This document shows, piece by piece, positions 1 to 8,320 of a DNA stretch of 59,661 nucleotides. Origin of the DNA: Thermoplasmatales archaeon SW_10_69_26 (lineage in GTDB: Archaea > Thermoplasmatota > SW-10-69-26); NCBI GenBank assembly GCA_003009755.1, contig PXUB01000023.1, positions 1-59,661 on the forward strand, in the 5' to 3' direction. Numbering within the stretch: position 1 is the stretch's first letter; each line of letters opens with the position of its first letter. The position numbers and the translations under genes were made by a program. The notes under the pieces were generated by a model. The model saw only the letters and a list, made by a program, of their open reading frames with translations. It was not told where the DNA came from and did no database searches.

Positions 1-1
1 G

Positions 2-682
2 ATCGCCTACGAAGCAGGCCGGCTCCACGTCGTCTGGAAGGAATCGATCCTCGACAACCCTGATCCCGACCCTGGCTACGCCGTCAAACCCCTCGACGAT
101 CCCGACAGCGGCTGGGTGATCGATGCTGTCCCGCAGGAACCGGTCTCCTGTGATGAGGAGCCGGGCGTCGGGGCTGCGCCGGACGGCTCGGCCTGGGTCA
201 GTTGCCGCGGCAACGACGGCATCACGGCCTGGCACCGCACTCCTGACGGTGCCTGGAGCCACGAGCAGGTGAGCGATGGATCCAACCTCGTTCCTCCTCG
301 GACTCAGCAGGGGTTGGACCGTTACAGCGCGATCGCAGTCGATGACGACGGCGTGCCGCACGTCGTGTTCAACACACTGGCACCGGTGTTCTTCGAGAAC
401 GACGTGACCCGGCCCGGCCAGCCTCAGTACGCAGCCCGCGTGGATGGAGACTGGACGGTGGAAACGATCGACCGGGATGGACAGGACAACGGCCGGAATC
501 CCGGCATCGCCTTGGACGAGGCCGGGCGCCCGCACGTCAGCTACGTGCTGGCGAACCGGATCGATCCCAACCCGGGCCACCCGTGTCCTGGATGCGGTGA
601 GTTGAACGAACGTCATCAGCTTCGCCACGCCCAACCGCTGGCCACCACACTGCTCGGCGATCTGCCCACGGTGCCACGCTAG
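2..682 (+). CDS. Exported beta-propeller-like protein, 3' part only
   Basis: The reading frame is open from the first bases of the window (codons start at base 2), so the 5' end lies outside. About 226 residues are visible. They show spaced repeats of the type 'DG.W..E.V' and 'A.D..G.PHV.Y/F', with conserved PHVVF and PHVSY blades, as in BNR/sialidase-like or six-bladed propellers that are usually secreted in archaea. No catalytic motif is visible and the signal peptide would be upstream. It ends with TAG at 680-682, overlapping by 4 nt the end of the convergent winged-helix gene. Function is unknown; the propeller fold is inferred from the repeat pattern only. Confidence 0.7.
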   Translation: MAYEAGRLHVVWKESILDNPDPDPGYAVKPLDDPDSGWVIDAVPQEPVSCDEEPGVGAAPDGSAWVSCRGNDGITAWHRTPDGAWSHEQVSDGSNLVPPRTQQGLDRYSAIAVDDDGVPHVVFNTLAPVFFENDVTRPGQPQYAARVDGDWTVETIDRDGQDNGRNPGIALDEAGRPHVSYVLANRIDPNPGHPCPGCGELNERHQLRHAQPLATTLLGDLPTVPR

Positions 683-984
683 CCGCTTGCATCTCCGGCA
701 GGGTACAGCCGTTGCTTCTGCTCGGCCTCGCGCACCTCGATCAGCGCCTCGTCCAGCAGCTTGTCCACGTCGTAGGCCACCAGCTGCCTCGTCGTCTCCA
801 AGCGGCGGGCGATCTCGGGACCGTGGATACCCGGTTGCTGGTTGATCTGTTGCAGCACCTTCTCCCGCGTCGAGCGCGGCTCGCGGTCGGCGAGGTCCGA
901 TCCCTGAACGTAGAACCGGCGATCCAAGCCCTCGCGGCGACTGTGGACGAAGGCGGCGTCCTCGAGCCGCTGCACGTGGTACAC
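679..984 (-). CDS. Winged-helix regulator, N-terminally truncated
   Basis: The 101-residue product carries a complete C-terminal winged helix (STREKVLQQINQQPG, then GPEIARRLETTRQLVAYDV, then the wing ending RLYPAG) preceded by the last third of another winged helix (YHVQRLEDAAFV...RRFYV). Two-winged-helix regulators of this form are common in Thermoplasmata-like archaea. The beginning of the first winged helix is missing: the frame is closed by an in-frame TAG at 1027-1029, and a plausible continuation (ALVREARG) lies in another frame just upstream near 1000-1030. It may therefore be a decayed gene. GTG at 982-984 is the only normal start. Confidence 0.5.
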   Translation of the reverse strand: MYHVQRLEDAAFVHSRREGLDRRFYVQGSDLADREPRSTREKVLQQINQQPGIHGPEIARRLETTRQLVAYDVDKLLDEALIEVREAEQKQRLYPAGDASG

Positions 985-1101
985 GACGGCACCGTAGCCG
1001 CCCCCGGGCCTCGCGGACGAGCGCCCCTAGACTGCCGGCTGTGCTTGGGTTAAGCTCTCGCTCGGCCTCAGGCGGTGAAAGCGCGGAGCCGAGACGAAGG
1101 A

Positions 1102-1122
1102 GTAGCCAGAGGCTACTTCGAT
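1102..1122 (-). repeat. Repeated hairpin element, copy A
   Basis: Read on the minus strand this 21-nt stretch matches 6115-6135 on the plus strand at 19 of 21 positions. Its core is a 6-bp stem (gtagcc / ggctac) with a 3-nt loop. A GTCGCC block lies shortly before both copies, so the similarity extends somewhat further. Function unknown. Confidence 0.6.
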
Positions 1123-1234
1123 GTCGACGGCGACAACGCTTGCAACAGGCGCACTTGTGGAACTCGCGTCGTCGCCGCCTGAGCGCGGCCCCGCCGTGAG
1201 GGGGGTCACGGAGACCGCTCCCCCTCGATTTGGT

Positions 1235-1303
1235 GAACATTTCCTGGCCAACCGCTCGTAGGGGGAGACCGTGGGACCGGAAATGTTCTGGTCTCCCGAG
1301 ACC
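1235..1303 (-). terminator. Inverted repeats after asd, possible terminator
   Basis: A 10-bp perfect inverted repeat (1235-1244 / 1279-1288) with a 34-nt loop is followed by a tight ggtct-cccg-agacc stem at 1290-1303. They are the first structures met by a transcript leaving asd at 1338. There is no U-rich tract, so a role in termination or RNA stability is inference. Confidence 0.3.
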
Positions 1304-1337
1304 GGCGCGAGAGCCTAAGCAAAACAAGACCGGCAGT

Positions 1338-2366
1338 CTATCCCACGTAGTCCCGCTCGACGGCCAGCTCGGCGTTCATCACCGAGCAGCCGGCGGCGCC
1401 GCGCACGGTGTTGGAGCCCAGGCACACGAGCTTGACGGTGCCCGTTGGGTCCTCGCGCACGCGGCCGACGGTGACGCCCATGCCGTCGTCGACGTAGGTG
1501 TCGCGTCGGGGCTGGGGCCGGTCGGGGTCGTCGGTCACGCGGATGACCTGCTCGGGGCTGGCCGCCAGGTCGGCAACCTGCTCGGGCGGGCGGTAGGTGG
1601 CCAGCGTGTGCGCGACGTCCTCGGGCGTGGCGTCGTCGGCCAGGTCGAGGTGGAGCACGATCGTGTGCCCCTCGGGGACGGGGACGCGGGTGGCGGTGGC
1701 GGAGACGGACAGGTCGCGGTGGGTGATCGAGTCGGCCTCGCGGCGGCCGAGGATCTTGCAGGGCTCGGTCTCGATCTTGTCCTCCTCGCCGCCGATGCGG
1801 GGAAGGACGTTGGCGGTGGCGTCCAGCGAGGGCACGCCGGGGTAGCCGGCGCCCGACAAGGCTTGCAGCGTGACGACGTCGACCCGGCGGAGGCCGTGTT
1901 CGTCGAGGAGCGGTTTCAGCGGGGTCACGGCGACGATCGCCGAGCAGTTGGGGTTGGCGACGAGGAACCCGTCTCGGTCGGCAACGAGGTCGAGGTGGTC
2001 GGGGTTGACGTCGGGCACGACGAGCGGGACGTCGGGGTCCATGCGGTGGGCGCTGGCGTTCGTGAACACCGCGTGGCCCTGCTTGGCCAGCCGGGGTTCC
2101 AGCTGCCTGGCGGCCGAGCTGGGGATCGCCGAGAAGACGGCCTCGGCCTGGAGGTCGGCGTCCGTCGAGAGCACGGTCTCGTCCCGCACGGCCTCGGGCA
2201 CGTCGCCGGGCGCGATCCAGTCGACGGCTTGGCCGTAGCGTTGGCCAGCGCTGGAGGAGCCGACGAGCTCGGCGAGCGCGAACGTGGGGTGGTCGTGGAC
2301 GAGGCGCACGAACTGCTGGCCGACGGCGCCGGTGGCGCCGAGCACGGCGACGGGGGTCTTGGTCAC
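1338..2366 (-). CDS. asd: Aspartate-semialdehyde dehydrogenase
   Basis: 342 residues, the usual length of the archaeal/fungal-type enzyme that reduces aspartyl phosphate to L-aspartate 4-semialdehyde with NADPH in the cytoplasm. The N-terminal nucleotide-binding loop reads VAVLGATGAVGQQFVRL; the catalytic cysteine sits in NPNCSAI; and SGAGYPGVPSLDA is the signature that follows it. Starts with GTG at 2364-2366, overlapping the aspartokinase stop (GTGA) and preceded by GGAGGT inside that gene, so the two are translationally coupled. It is the last gene of the aro operon; its product feeds homoserine/lysine routes and, in archaea, the ADH synthase encoded at the other end of the same operon. 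Confidence 0.96.
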   Translation of the reverse strand: MTKTPVAVLGATGAVGQQFVRLVHDHPTFALAELVGSSSAGQRYGQAVDWIAPGDVPEAVRDETVLSTDADLQAEAVFSAIPSSAARQLEPRLAKQGHAVFTNASAHRMDPDVPLVVPDVNPDHLDLVADRDGFLVANPNCSAIVAVTPLKPLLDEHGLRRVDVVTLQALSGAGYPGVPSLDATANVLPRIGGEEDKIETEPCKILGRREADSITHRDLSVSATATRVPVPEGHTIVLHLDLADDATPEDVAHTLATYRPPEQVADLAASPEQVIRVTDDPDRPQPRRDTYVDDGMGVTVGRVREDPTGTVKLVCLGSNTVRGAAGCSVMNAELAVERDYVG

Positions 2367-3769
2367 GATGGTACCTCCGGGGCGTCCTCGATCAGGAACT
2401 CGTTGTGCAGGGCGGACAAGGTCGTTTCGAGGTCCTCGTCGTCGACGACGAAGCTGAGGGCGACGTTGCTGGAGCCGACGCTGATCATGTTGACGTTGAC
2501 GCCGGCCTCGCCGACGACGGTGAACACGCGGCCGGCCACGCCGTGGTGGCTGCCGATGTCCTGGCCGACGAAGCAGACGAGGGAGAACCCGCGGTTGACG
2601 GTGACGTTCTCGACGGTGGGGATCTCGGCCTCGCGGATGAGCTGGGCGGCCTGCTCGGCGTCGTCCCCGTCGACGAGGAGCGCGAAGCTGGCCTGGCTGG
2701 CGGCCATGTTGACGACGTTGATGTCGGCGTCGCCGAGCGTGGCGAACACGTCGCGGCCGACGCCGGGCGTGTAGGCCATGCCCGAGCCCTGCATGCGGAC
2801 GATGGCGAAGCCCTCGCGAGCGCCGATCGCGCGCAGGTGCTCGGGTTCGTCCATCGGCGGCCCGATGCGGGTGCCGGGGGCTTCGGGGTTGAGCGTGTTC
2901 TTGACGAGGATCGGGATCGTGCTCTCGTCGAGCGGTTCGACGGTGCGGGGGTGGAGCACGCGGACGCCGAGGTAGGCGAGCTCGGCGGCCTCGTCGTAGG
3001 TCATCTCCTCGATCGGACGGGCCTGGCTGATGCGCTCGGGGTCGGCGGTGAGGAACCCGTCGACGTCCTTCCAGACCTCGAGCGCGTCGGCGTTGAGGGC
3101 GTGGGCGATGACGGCGCCGCTGTAGTCGGAGCCGCCGCGACCGAACGTGGTGACGTGACCCTCCTCGTCGCGGCCGAAGTACCCGGTGACGACGGGGATC
3201 TGGCCCGCCTGCAGGCGGGGCACGAGCTCGTCGCGCACGTTGTGGCGGGTCGGGCCCATCCAGGCGGTGGCGAGGCCGTAGGTTCCGTCGGTGACGATGC
3301 CCAGCTCGTCGGCGTCGATCGCGTGCGCGTCCTCGCCGCGTTGCTGGAGCGCGAACGACAAAAGCCGGGCGGCGAGGCGTTCGCCGAAGCTGACGGCGAA
3401 GTCGCGCGTCCTGGGCGTAAGCTCCTCGGTGTAGGCGATGCCGTACAGCAGGCGCTGGAACTCCTCGAGCACGGGGTCGAGCGCGGCGGTGCCCTCCTCG
3501 ACGAGGTCGGGCGCGGCTTCGGCGAGCGCGACCTCGTGGCGTTCGCGGGCGTGCTCGATGAAGCCCTCGACGTGGTCTTGGCCCTCCTGGACGTCCTCGA
3601 GGGCGTCGAGGATCTCGTCGGTGAAGCCGTTCAGGGCGGAGACGACGATGACGAGCGGTTCCTCGCGATCCTCGACGAGGCCGGCGACGTGGGCGAAGTC
3701 GGATCCCTGGCGCAGGGAGGAGCCGCCGAACTTGAGCACGCGCGCGGTTTCGGGGGTGCCGGGGCTCAC
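2363..3769 (-). CDS. lysC: Aspartokinase with ACT domains
   Basis: 468 residues. It phosphorylates L-aspartate, the first step toward aspartate semialdehyde. The amino acid kinase domain begins with VLKFGGSSL and contains the substrate region GRGGSDYSGAVIAHAL and WKDVDGFLTADP. The last ~150 residues form two ACT domains (for example GFSLVCFVGQDIG...GRVFTVVGEAGVNVNMIS), the usual site of feedback inhibition by lysine or threonine. The start is taken as GTG 3767-3769, overlapping the stop of the upstream gene (GTGA); longer in-frame extensions are arginine/proline-rich shadow sequence. Symbol given by family; which amino acid inhibits it cannot be told from sequence. Confidence 0.94.
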   Translation of the reverse strand: MSPGTPETARVLKFGGSSLRQGSDFAHVAGLVEDREEPLVIVVSALNGFTDEILDALEDVQEGQDHVEGFIEHARERHEVALAEAAPDLVEEGTAALDPVLEEFQRLLYGIAYTEELTPRTRDFAVSFGERLAARLLSFALQQRGEDAHAIDADELGIVTDGTYGLATAWMGPTRHNVRDELVPRLQAGQIPVVTGYFGRDEEGHVTTFGRGGSDYSGAVIAHALNADALEVWKDVDGFLTADPERISQARPIEEMTYDEAAELAYLGVRVLHPRTVEPLDESTIPILVKNTLNPEAPGTRIGPPMDEPEHLRAIGAREGFAIVRMQGSGMAYTPGVGRDVFATLGDADINVVNMAASQASFALLVDGDDAEQAAQLIREAEIPTVENVTVNRGFSLVCFVGQDIGSHHGVAGRVFTVVGEAGVNVNMISVGSSNVALSFVVDDEDLETTLSALHNEFLIEDAPEVPS

Positions 3770-4854
3770 GGGTGGCCGACCCCCTCGTGCGGTCCGAAGA
3801 AGCGATCGTAGGTCCGCATGGCGTCGTGGAAGGCCTCCTGGGCCCAGCGGTTCTCGTCGATCGCGTCGACGGCGCTGTGCAGGGCCTCGTAGACGTTCTC
3901 GCTCTCGTCGTTGAGGGCCTGGATCTGGCGGTACAGCTCGGCGTTCTCGCCGGCGACCTCGGCGGCGACGTCGCTTTGCTTGAGGAAGGTGGGGCCGCCG
4001 AGCTCGGCCAGATCCGCGTAGTCGAACGCGGATCCGGCGAGGACGTCGGCGTAGGCGAGGTTGAGGGCGTGTGGGAGGCCCAGCGTGAGCGCCATGGCTT
4101 CGTCGTGGCGGTCCAGCGGGAAGCGGACGACGTGGGCGGCCGATCGCTCGAACAGCTCGACGGCTCGCTCGGTCGCTTCCTCGTGCCCGCAGTCGCACAC
4201 GAGCACGTTCTTGTCGGAGAGGACGCGCGTCCCGGGACCCCACAGGGGGTGGACGCTGGTGACGGGCTGGTCCTCGGCCAGGCGCTCGAGTTCGTCCTCG
4301 ATCGGGGATTTCAGCGAGGCGACGTCCATGACGAGGACGTCGACGCCCTCCAGATCGCGGAGGACCTCGGCGGTCTCGGCGGGCGGGGTGGCGAGGATGA
4401 CGATCTCGCAGCTCTCGGCCGTGGACTTGGGATCGGTGGTGAAGGGGAAGCCCTCGAGCGGGCCAGCGACGTCGTTGATGATGACCTCGTAGCCGAGGCC
4501 GTTGACGAAGTGGGCCAGCCAGGCGCCCATCTGACCGGCGCCGCCGACGATGAGGACGCGACCTTGGCCGCCTTTGACGGGTTGCAGACCGTCGGACTCC
4601 TGGGCGCGGAGGGCTTCGCTGATGAGGATGCGGGCCAGGCGTTCGCCGATCTCGGGCGCCAGGCCGCGGTCGGTGAAGCCCTCGCGGATGCGGTCGACGA
4701 CCTGGCGTTCGACGTCGTAGTCGCGGATGCCGACCTGCTCTTCGCGTTTGAGCTCGCCGGCGCGGCGGGCGGCCTCGACGCGGTCCTGCACGAGGCTGAC
4801 GAGCCGCTCGTCGAGCTTCTCGATCTCCTGGCGGACCTGGTCAAGCTCCGCCAT
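3766..4854 (-). CDS. tyrA: Chorismate mutase / prephenate dehydrogenase fusion
   Basis: 362 residues. Residues 1-90 are an AroQ-type all-helical chorismate mutase (MAELDQVRQEIEKLDERLV, LVQDRVEAARRAGELK). Residues ~97-362 are a NAD(P)-dependent prephenate dehydrogenase with the Rossmann loop VLIVGGAGQMGAWLA and the HPLWGPG segment holding the catalytic histidine. Together they turn chorismate into 4-hydroxyphenylpyruvate for tyrosine. No C-terminal ACT domain is seen, so feedback control may lie elsewhere. The ATG at 4852-4854 lies inside the end of aroC (14-nt overlap). No prephenate dehydratase for phenylalanine lies in this window. Confidence 0.93.
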   Translation of the reverse strand: MAELDQVRQEIEKLDERLVSLVQDRVEAARRAGELKREEQVGIRDYDVERQVVDRIREGFTDRGLAPEIGERLARILISEALRAQESDGLQPVKGGQGRVLIVGGAGQMGAWLAHFVNGLGYEVIINDVAGPLEGFPFTTDPKSTAESCEIVILATPPAETAEVLRDLEGVDVLVMDVASLKSPIEDELERLAEDQPVTSVHPLWGPGTRVLSDKNVLVCDCGHEEATERAVELFERSAAHVVRFPLDRHDEAMALTLGLPHALNLAYADVLAGSAFDYADLAELGGPTFLKQSDVAAEVAGENAELYRQIQALNDESENVYEALHSAVDAIDENRWAQEAFHDAMRTYDRFFGPHEGVGHP

Positions 4855-5935
4855 GGCCTCGCCCCCTGCGCATCGCGAACAGATCCATGATGGCGCACGC
4901 CATCGTGGCCTCGACGACCGGGACGGCGCGCGGCAGGATGCAGGGATCGTGGCGGCCCTCGACGGTGAGCGAGGTGTCCTCGCCGGTCTCGAGGTCGATC
5001 GTGTCCTGGGGTTGGCCGATGCTGGTCGGCGGCTTGAAGATGACCTCGGTCCGGATCGGCATGCCGCTCGTGATGCCGCCGAAGACGCCGCCACCGTCGT
5101 TCTGGGCGGTCTCGATGCGGCCAGCCTCGTCGTAGGTCCAGTTGTCGTTGTGCTCGCTGCCGCGCATCTCGGTCGCGTCGTAGCCTTGGCCGAACTGGAC
5201 GCCCTTCGTGGCGGGCAGGCTCATCATCGCGTGCCCGACGACGCCCTCGACCTTCTGGAACAGGGGCTCGCCGAGGCCGGGTGGCAGGCCCTCGGCGATG
5301 CATTGGACGATGCCGCCGAGGCTGTCCTCGTCGTCGCGGGCCTCGCGGATCGCTTCGGTCATGCGCTCGGCGGCGTCCGGGTCGGCGCAGCGGACGAGGT
5401 TGTCCTCGACGTTCTCGCGGATCTGCTCGACCGTGTCCAGCTTGGGCGCCTCGACATCGGCGACCTTGCGGACGTGGGCGGCGACCTCGATGCCGCGCTG
5501 GGCGAGGTACTTGCGGGCGAGGCTGCCGGCCATGACGAGGCCGGCGGTGAGCCGGCCGCTGAACATGCCGCCGCCGCGGTAGTCGTTGCGGTCGGCGAAC
5601 AGGATGCGGGCGGTGAGGTCGGCGTGGCCGGGTCGGGGCTTGGTGAGGAACTCGTGGTACTTGCTGGAGTCCACGTCCTCGTTGTGGATGAGCATGAGGA
5701 CCGGGGCGCCGGTCGTGACGCCGTCCTTGGTGCCGGAGTCGATGGTGCAGACGTCGCCCTCGTCGCGGGGCGTGGTGACGTCGGATTGGCCGGGGCGGCG
5801 GCGCAGGAGGGCGGGTTGGACGTCGGTATGGTCGAAGGGGATGCCGCTGGGGACGCCGTCGACGAGAACGCCGACGACGTCGCCGTGGCTTTCGCCGAGG
5901 ATCGAGACCTGGAAGTCGTTGCCGAGCGTGTTCAT
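4841..5935 (-). CDS. aroC: Chorismate synthase
   Basis: 364 residues, normal length. Converts EPSP to chorismate with reduced FMN. Recognised by its start MNTLGNDFQVSILGESHG, by RPGHADLT, by the loop DYRGGGMFSGRLTAG, by GVQFGQGYDATEMRGSEHND, by NDGGGVFGGITSGMPI, and by the end EGRHDPCILPRAVPVVEA. ATG 5933-5935 follows an AGGTGA ribosome site. A 256-nt gap separates it from aroA upstream, the only real gap in the operon, and I see no TATA-like box at leaderless distance there, so it is probably read through from upstream. Confidence 0.97.
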   Translation of the reverse strand: MNTLGNDFQVSILGESHGDVVGVLVDGVPSGIPFDHTDVQPALLRRRPGQSDVTTPRDEGDVCTIDSGTKDGVTTGAPVLMLIHNEDVDSSKYHEFLTKPRPGHADLTARILFADRNDYRGGGMFSGRLTAGLVMAGSLARKYLAQRGIEVAAHVRKVADVEAPKLDTVEQIRENVEDNLVRCADPDAAERMTEAIREARDDEDSLGGIVQCIAEGLPPGLGEPLFQKVEGVVGHAMMSLPATKGVQFGQGYDATEMRGSEHNDNWTYDEAGRIETAQNDGGGVFGGITSGMPIRTEVIFKPPTSIGQPQDTIDLETGEDTSLTVEGRHDPCILPRAVPVVEATMACAIMDLFAMRRGRGHGGA

Positions 5936-6191
5936 GGGCTCACCTTCGGTCGGGGACCGCGAGAGCGGCTCGGGGGCACGCGCTCGAGGGGGAGCTCGAG
6001 GACGGGTCGATGGAATGGCATCCACCGATGAAGGCAGAGGGGATCGACCGAGCGCCCTTCGGGCTGGCCCGCGAGACGGCCGACGAGGCAGCCGTGCAGC
6101 CGTCGTCGCCTTCCATCGAGGTAGCCTCGGGCTACCTCTGCTTCAGGCTCCTTGGCTTCGGCCGTTCGCGGACCAGCGTGACCCCGATCCG
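5936..6191. other. Only gap in the aro operon
   Basis: These 256 bases separate aroA from aroC in an operon whose other junctions overlap or nearly touch. They contain the second copy of the repeated hairpin (6115-6135). No gene is convincing on either strand: the short frames have no recognisable family, although both hairpin copies encode the same short peptide by chance of the repeat. A processing site, an inserted repeat, or a weak internal terminator are all possible. Confidence 0.5.
6115..6135 (+). repeat. Repeated hairpin element, copy B
   Basis: Matches the minus strand of 1102-1122 at 19 of 21 positions, with the 6-bp stem gtagcc / ggctac conserved. It lies inside the aroA-aroC gap and runs opposite to the operon. 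Confidence 0.6.
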
Positions 6192-7472
6192 TCATCGGGC
6201 CCCCTCCCTCGGTTCGTCGGGGTTCGTGTCGATCTTGGCGCCGAGGCGGTCCATCACGGATGGGAACTCGGGGTAGGAGACGGCGTGGGCGTCGGTGGGG
6301 CCGGTGACGGTGACGGGTTGCTGGGCGGCCAGGCCGGCGACGGCGAAGGCCATCTGGATGCGGTGGTCGCCGCGGCCGTCGACGGTGCCCCCGGAGAGCA
6401 GGCCGCCTTGGATGCGGGCGCCGCCGTCGAGGGCTTCGGTCTCGACGCCGAGCTCGTCGAGGCCCTCGACCACGGCCTCGATGCGGTCGGATTCCTTGTC
6501 GCGCAGGTGCGGGGCGCCGGTGAGCTCGCTGGTGCCTTCGACGGTGGCGGCGAGCACGGCCAGCGCCGGGAACAGGTCGGGGTTGTCGGAGAGGTCGACG
6601 TCGGCGGGTTGGGTGGCCTTCCCGGTGACGGTGAGTGCCTCGGCCTCGCGTTCGACGGGGGCGCCGAAGCGGCCGATCAACTCGGCGATGCGTTCGTCAC
6701 CTTGGCCGGTGTCCTCGGGGAGGTTGGTGACGGTGACGTGGCCGCCGGTGATCGCGGCGGCGACGAGGGGGAAGGCGGCGGCGCTGTAGTCGCCGGGCAC
6801 GGCGACGTGGGCGGCCTCGAGGTCCTGGGGTTCGATCGCGAACGTGTCGGGGCCACGCTCGATCGTGACGCCGGCGTCCCCGAGCACGCGACAGGTGAGG
6901 TCGACGTAGGGCTTGGAGGCGATCTCGCCTTTGACCTCGAGCTCGAGGCCCTCGGGCATGAGGGGGGCGGCCAAGAGCAAAGCGGTGACGTACTGGCTGG
7001 AGGCGGTGGCGTCGACGGACGTGGAGCCGCCGTGGACGGGGCCCGCGATGCGGACGGGCGGGGTGCCGTCGGGGTCGAGGTCGACGTCGGCGCCCAGCGA
7101 GGCGAGCGCGTCGGCGAGCGGGCCCATCGGTCGTTCGTTGAGCGAGCCGTCGCCGGCGATCACGGACTCGCCCTCGCAGAGGGCGGCGATCGCGGTGGCG
7201 ATGCGGAGCGTGGTGCCGCTGTTGGCGACGTCGATCTCGGCGGGGGCGAGGTGGGCGCCGCGGACGACGAGCTCGGTGCGGGTGGCGACGGTCTTGGCAC
7301 CGAAGCCGAGGATGGCGTCGTGGCTGGCGCGCGTGTCCTCGCTCCAGAGGGGCTGGCTGACGGTGCCGCCGCCGGCCGCGAGCGCGAAGAACATGCCGCG
7401 GTGGGTGACGGACTTCGAGCTGGGGGCCCGCGTGGTGCCTTCGACGGGGCCGGGGCGGACGGTGAGGCTCAT
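6192..7472 (-). CDS. aroA: EPSP synthase (3-phosphoshikimate 1-carboxyvinyltransferase)
   Basis: 426 residues, typical length. Transfers enolpyruvate from PEP to shikimate 3-phosphate. Family signs: APSSKSVTHRGMFFALAAGG near the N terminus (phosphate-binding lysine), ANSGTTLRIATAIAALCEG, DASASQYVTALLLAAPLMP-like segment (here DATASSQYVTALLLAAPL), DNPDLFPALAVLAA, and RDKESDRI. Begins ATG 7470-7472, overlapping the stop of the shikimate kinase gene (ATGA). The PEP-site pattern looks intact. Sixth enzyme step of the operon in pathway order. Confidence 0.96.
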   Translation of the reverse strand: MSLTVRPGPVEGTTRAPSSKSVTHRGMFFALAAGGGTVSQPLWSEDTRASHDAILGFGAKTVATRTELVVRGAHLAPAEIDVANSGTTLRIATAIAALCEGESVIAGDGSLNERPMGPLADALASLGADVDLDPDGTPPVRIAGPVHGGSTSVDATASSQYVTALLLAAPLMPEGLELEVKGEIASKPYVDLTCRVLGDAGVTIERGPDTFAIEPQDLEAAHVAVPGDYSAAAFPLVAAAITGGHVTVTNLPEDTGQGDERIAELIGRFGAPVEREAEALTVTGKATQPADVDLSDNPDLFPALAVLAATVEGTSELTGAPHLRDKESDRIEAVVEGLDELGVETEALDGGARIQGGLLSGGTVDGRGDHRIQMAFAVAGLAAQQPVTVTGPTDAHAVSYPEFPSVMDRLGAKIDTNPDEPREGAR

Positions 7473-8320
7473 CGGGCCACCTCCCCGTCGCGGGTGCCCG
7501 TGGTGATGATGGGGCTGTTGTAGGGCTGCCAGGCTCCGCGCACGGCGGCGGTGGCTTGCTCGGAGCAGACGGCCCCGGTCGCCGGGCCGGTCCCGGAGAG
7601 ACCGGCGGCCTGGGCGCCGGCGGTCAGCGCGCGGTAGGCCGGGTCCATCGGGGAGCCGAGCGCGGCGGCGACGCCGAGCCCGTTGAGGGTGAGGGCCGTG
7701 GGCCAGTCGTCCTCGGCCAGCCGGTCCAGGGCGTGCTCGCTCGCGGGGCGGGCCTGGTCGAGGTCGTCGACGTCGGCGGTGAAGCGGCGGCTCGTGGGCA
7801 CCAAAAGGAGCACGGGTCGCGATGCGCCAAGAGGTTTTCGTCGCAGGATCTCGTCCTCGCGGTTGTCGGTGACGACGAGACCGCCGAGCAGGCTGGCGGC
7901 GGCGTCGTCGAGGGCGCCGGTCACGGTGACGCCGGCTTGTCGGGCGGCGGCGAGGCCGAGCTCGAGCACCAGCTCGGGGTCCCGGCGTTCGTCGAGGGCG
8001 TCGAGGATGGCGAGAACGATCGCGTTGGCGGCCGAGCTGGAGGATTTCAGGCCGCGGGCGATCGGGATGTCGCTGTCGGTCGCGACCGTGCCGGACAGCT
8101 CCTCGTCGTAGCGCTCACCGACGACGTCGACACAGGCTTGGGCTAGCGAGGGGTCGGCCTCGGGCTCGTCCCCGACGGTGACGTCGACGGGGCCGGGCTC
8201 GGAGGTGAGCTCGACGTGGGCCGTGGTCTCGAGATCGAGCCCGATGGCGGCGCCTTGCCCGGTGGGGATGGCGTTGACGACGGTGAGCGCGCCGCCGGAT
8301 CGACCTTCGCCGACGAGCAT
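7469..8320 (-). CDS. aroK: Archaeal GHMP-type shikimate kinase
   Basis: 283 residues. Archaea lacking the bacterial P-loop shikimate kinase use this unrelated GHMP-family enzyme to phosphorylate shikimate with ATP. Seen here: the start region GGALTVVNAIPTGQGAAIGLDL, the ATP-binding loop PIARGLKSSSSAANAIVLA near residue 90, and a C-terminal GHMP motif SGTGPATGAVCS. Overlaps aroDE by one base (TGATG at 8318-8322) and aroA by four bases, so all three are translationally coupled. Flanked by shikimate dehydrogenase and EPSP synthase, which makes the assignment firm. Confidence 0.93.
   Translation of the reverse strand: MLVGEGRSGGALTVVNAIPTGQGAAIGLDLETTAHVELTSEPGPVDVTVGDEPEADPSLAQACVDVVGERYDEELSGTVATDSDIPIARGLKSSSSAANAIVLAILDALDERRDPELVLELGLAAARQAGVTVTGALDDAAASLLGGLVVTDNREDEILRRKPLGASRPVLLLVPTSRRFTADVDDLDQARPASEHALDRLAEDDWPTALTLNGLGVAAALGSPMDPAYRALTAGAQAAGLSGTGPATGAVCSEQATAAVRGAWQPYNSPIITTGTRDGEVAR

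Larger units (their letters stand above)
985..1337. other. Intergenic, hairpins and a repeated element
   Basis: There is no convincing gene in these 353 bases, which lie downstream of the long aro operon. They hold a short repeated hairpin (1102-1122, shared with 6115-6135), a perfect 10-bp inverted repeat (gaacatttcc at 1235-1244 with ggaaatgttc at 1279-1288), and a small stem ggtct/agacc at 1290-1303. The last two may help end the operon transcript, but no T-run follows them. A TTAAC box at 1051-1055 (minus-strand reading gcttaac) could be a promoter for the truncated regulator. Confidence 0.5.

Noticed and set aside
1230-2774. 514-codon plus-strand frame opposite asd and aspartokinase
   Set aside because: Gly/Val/Asp-rich, low-complexity translation without domains; a shadow of high-GC genes on the other strand. 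The same applies to long frames such as 2405-3811, 5586-7523, 12461-14380 and 31581-33854.
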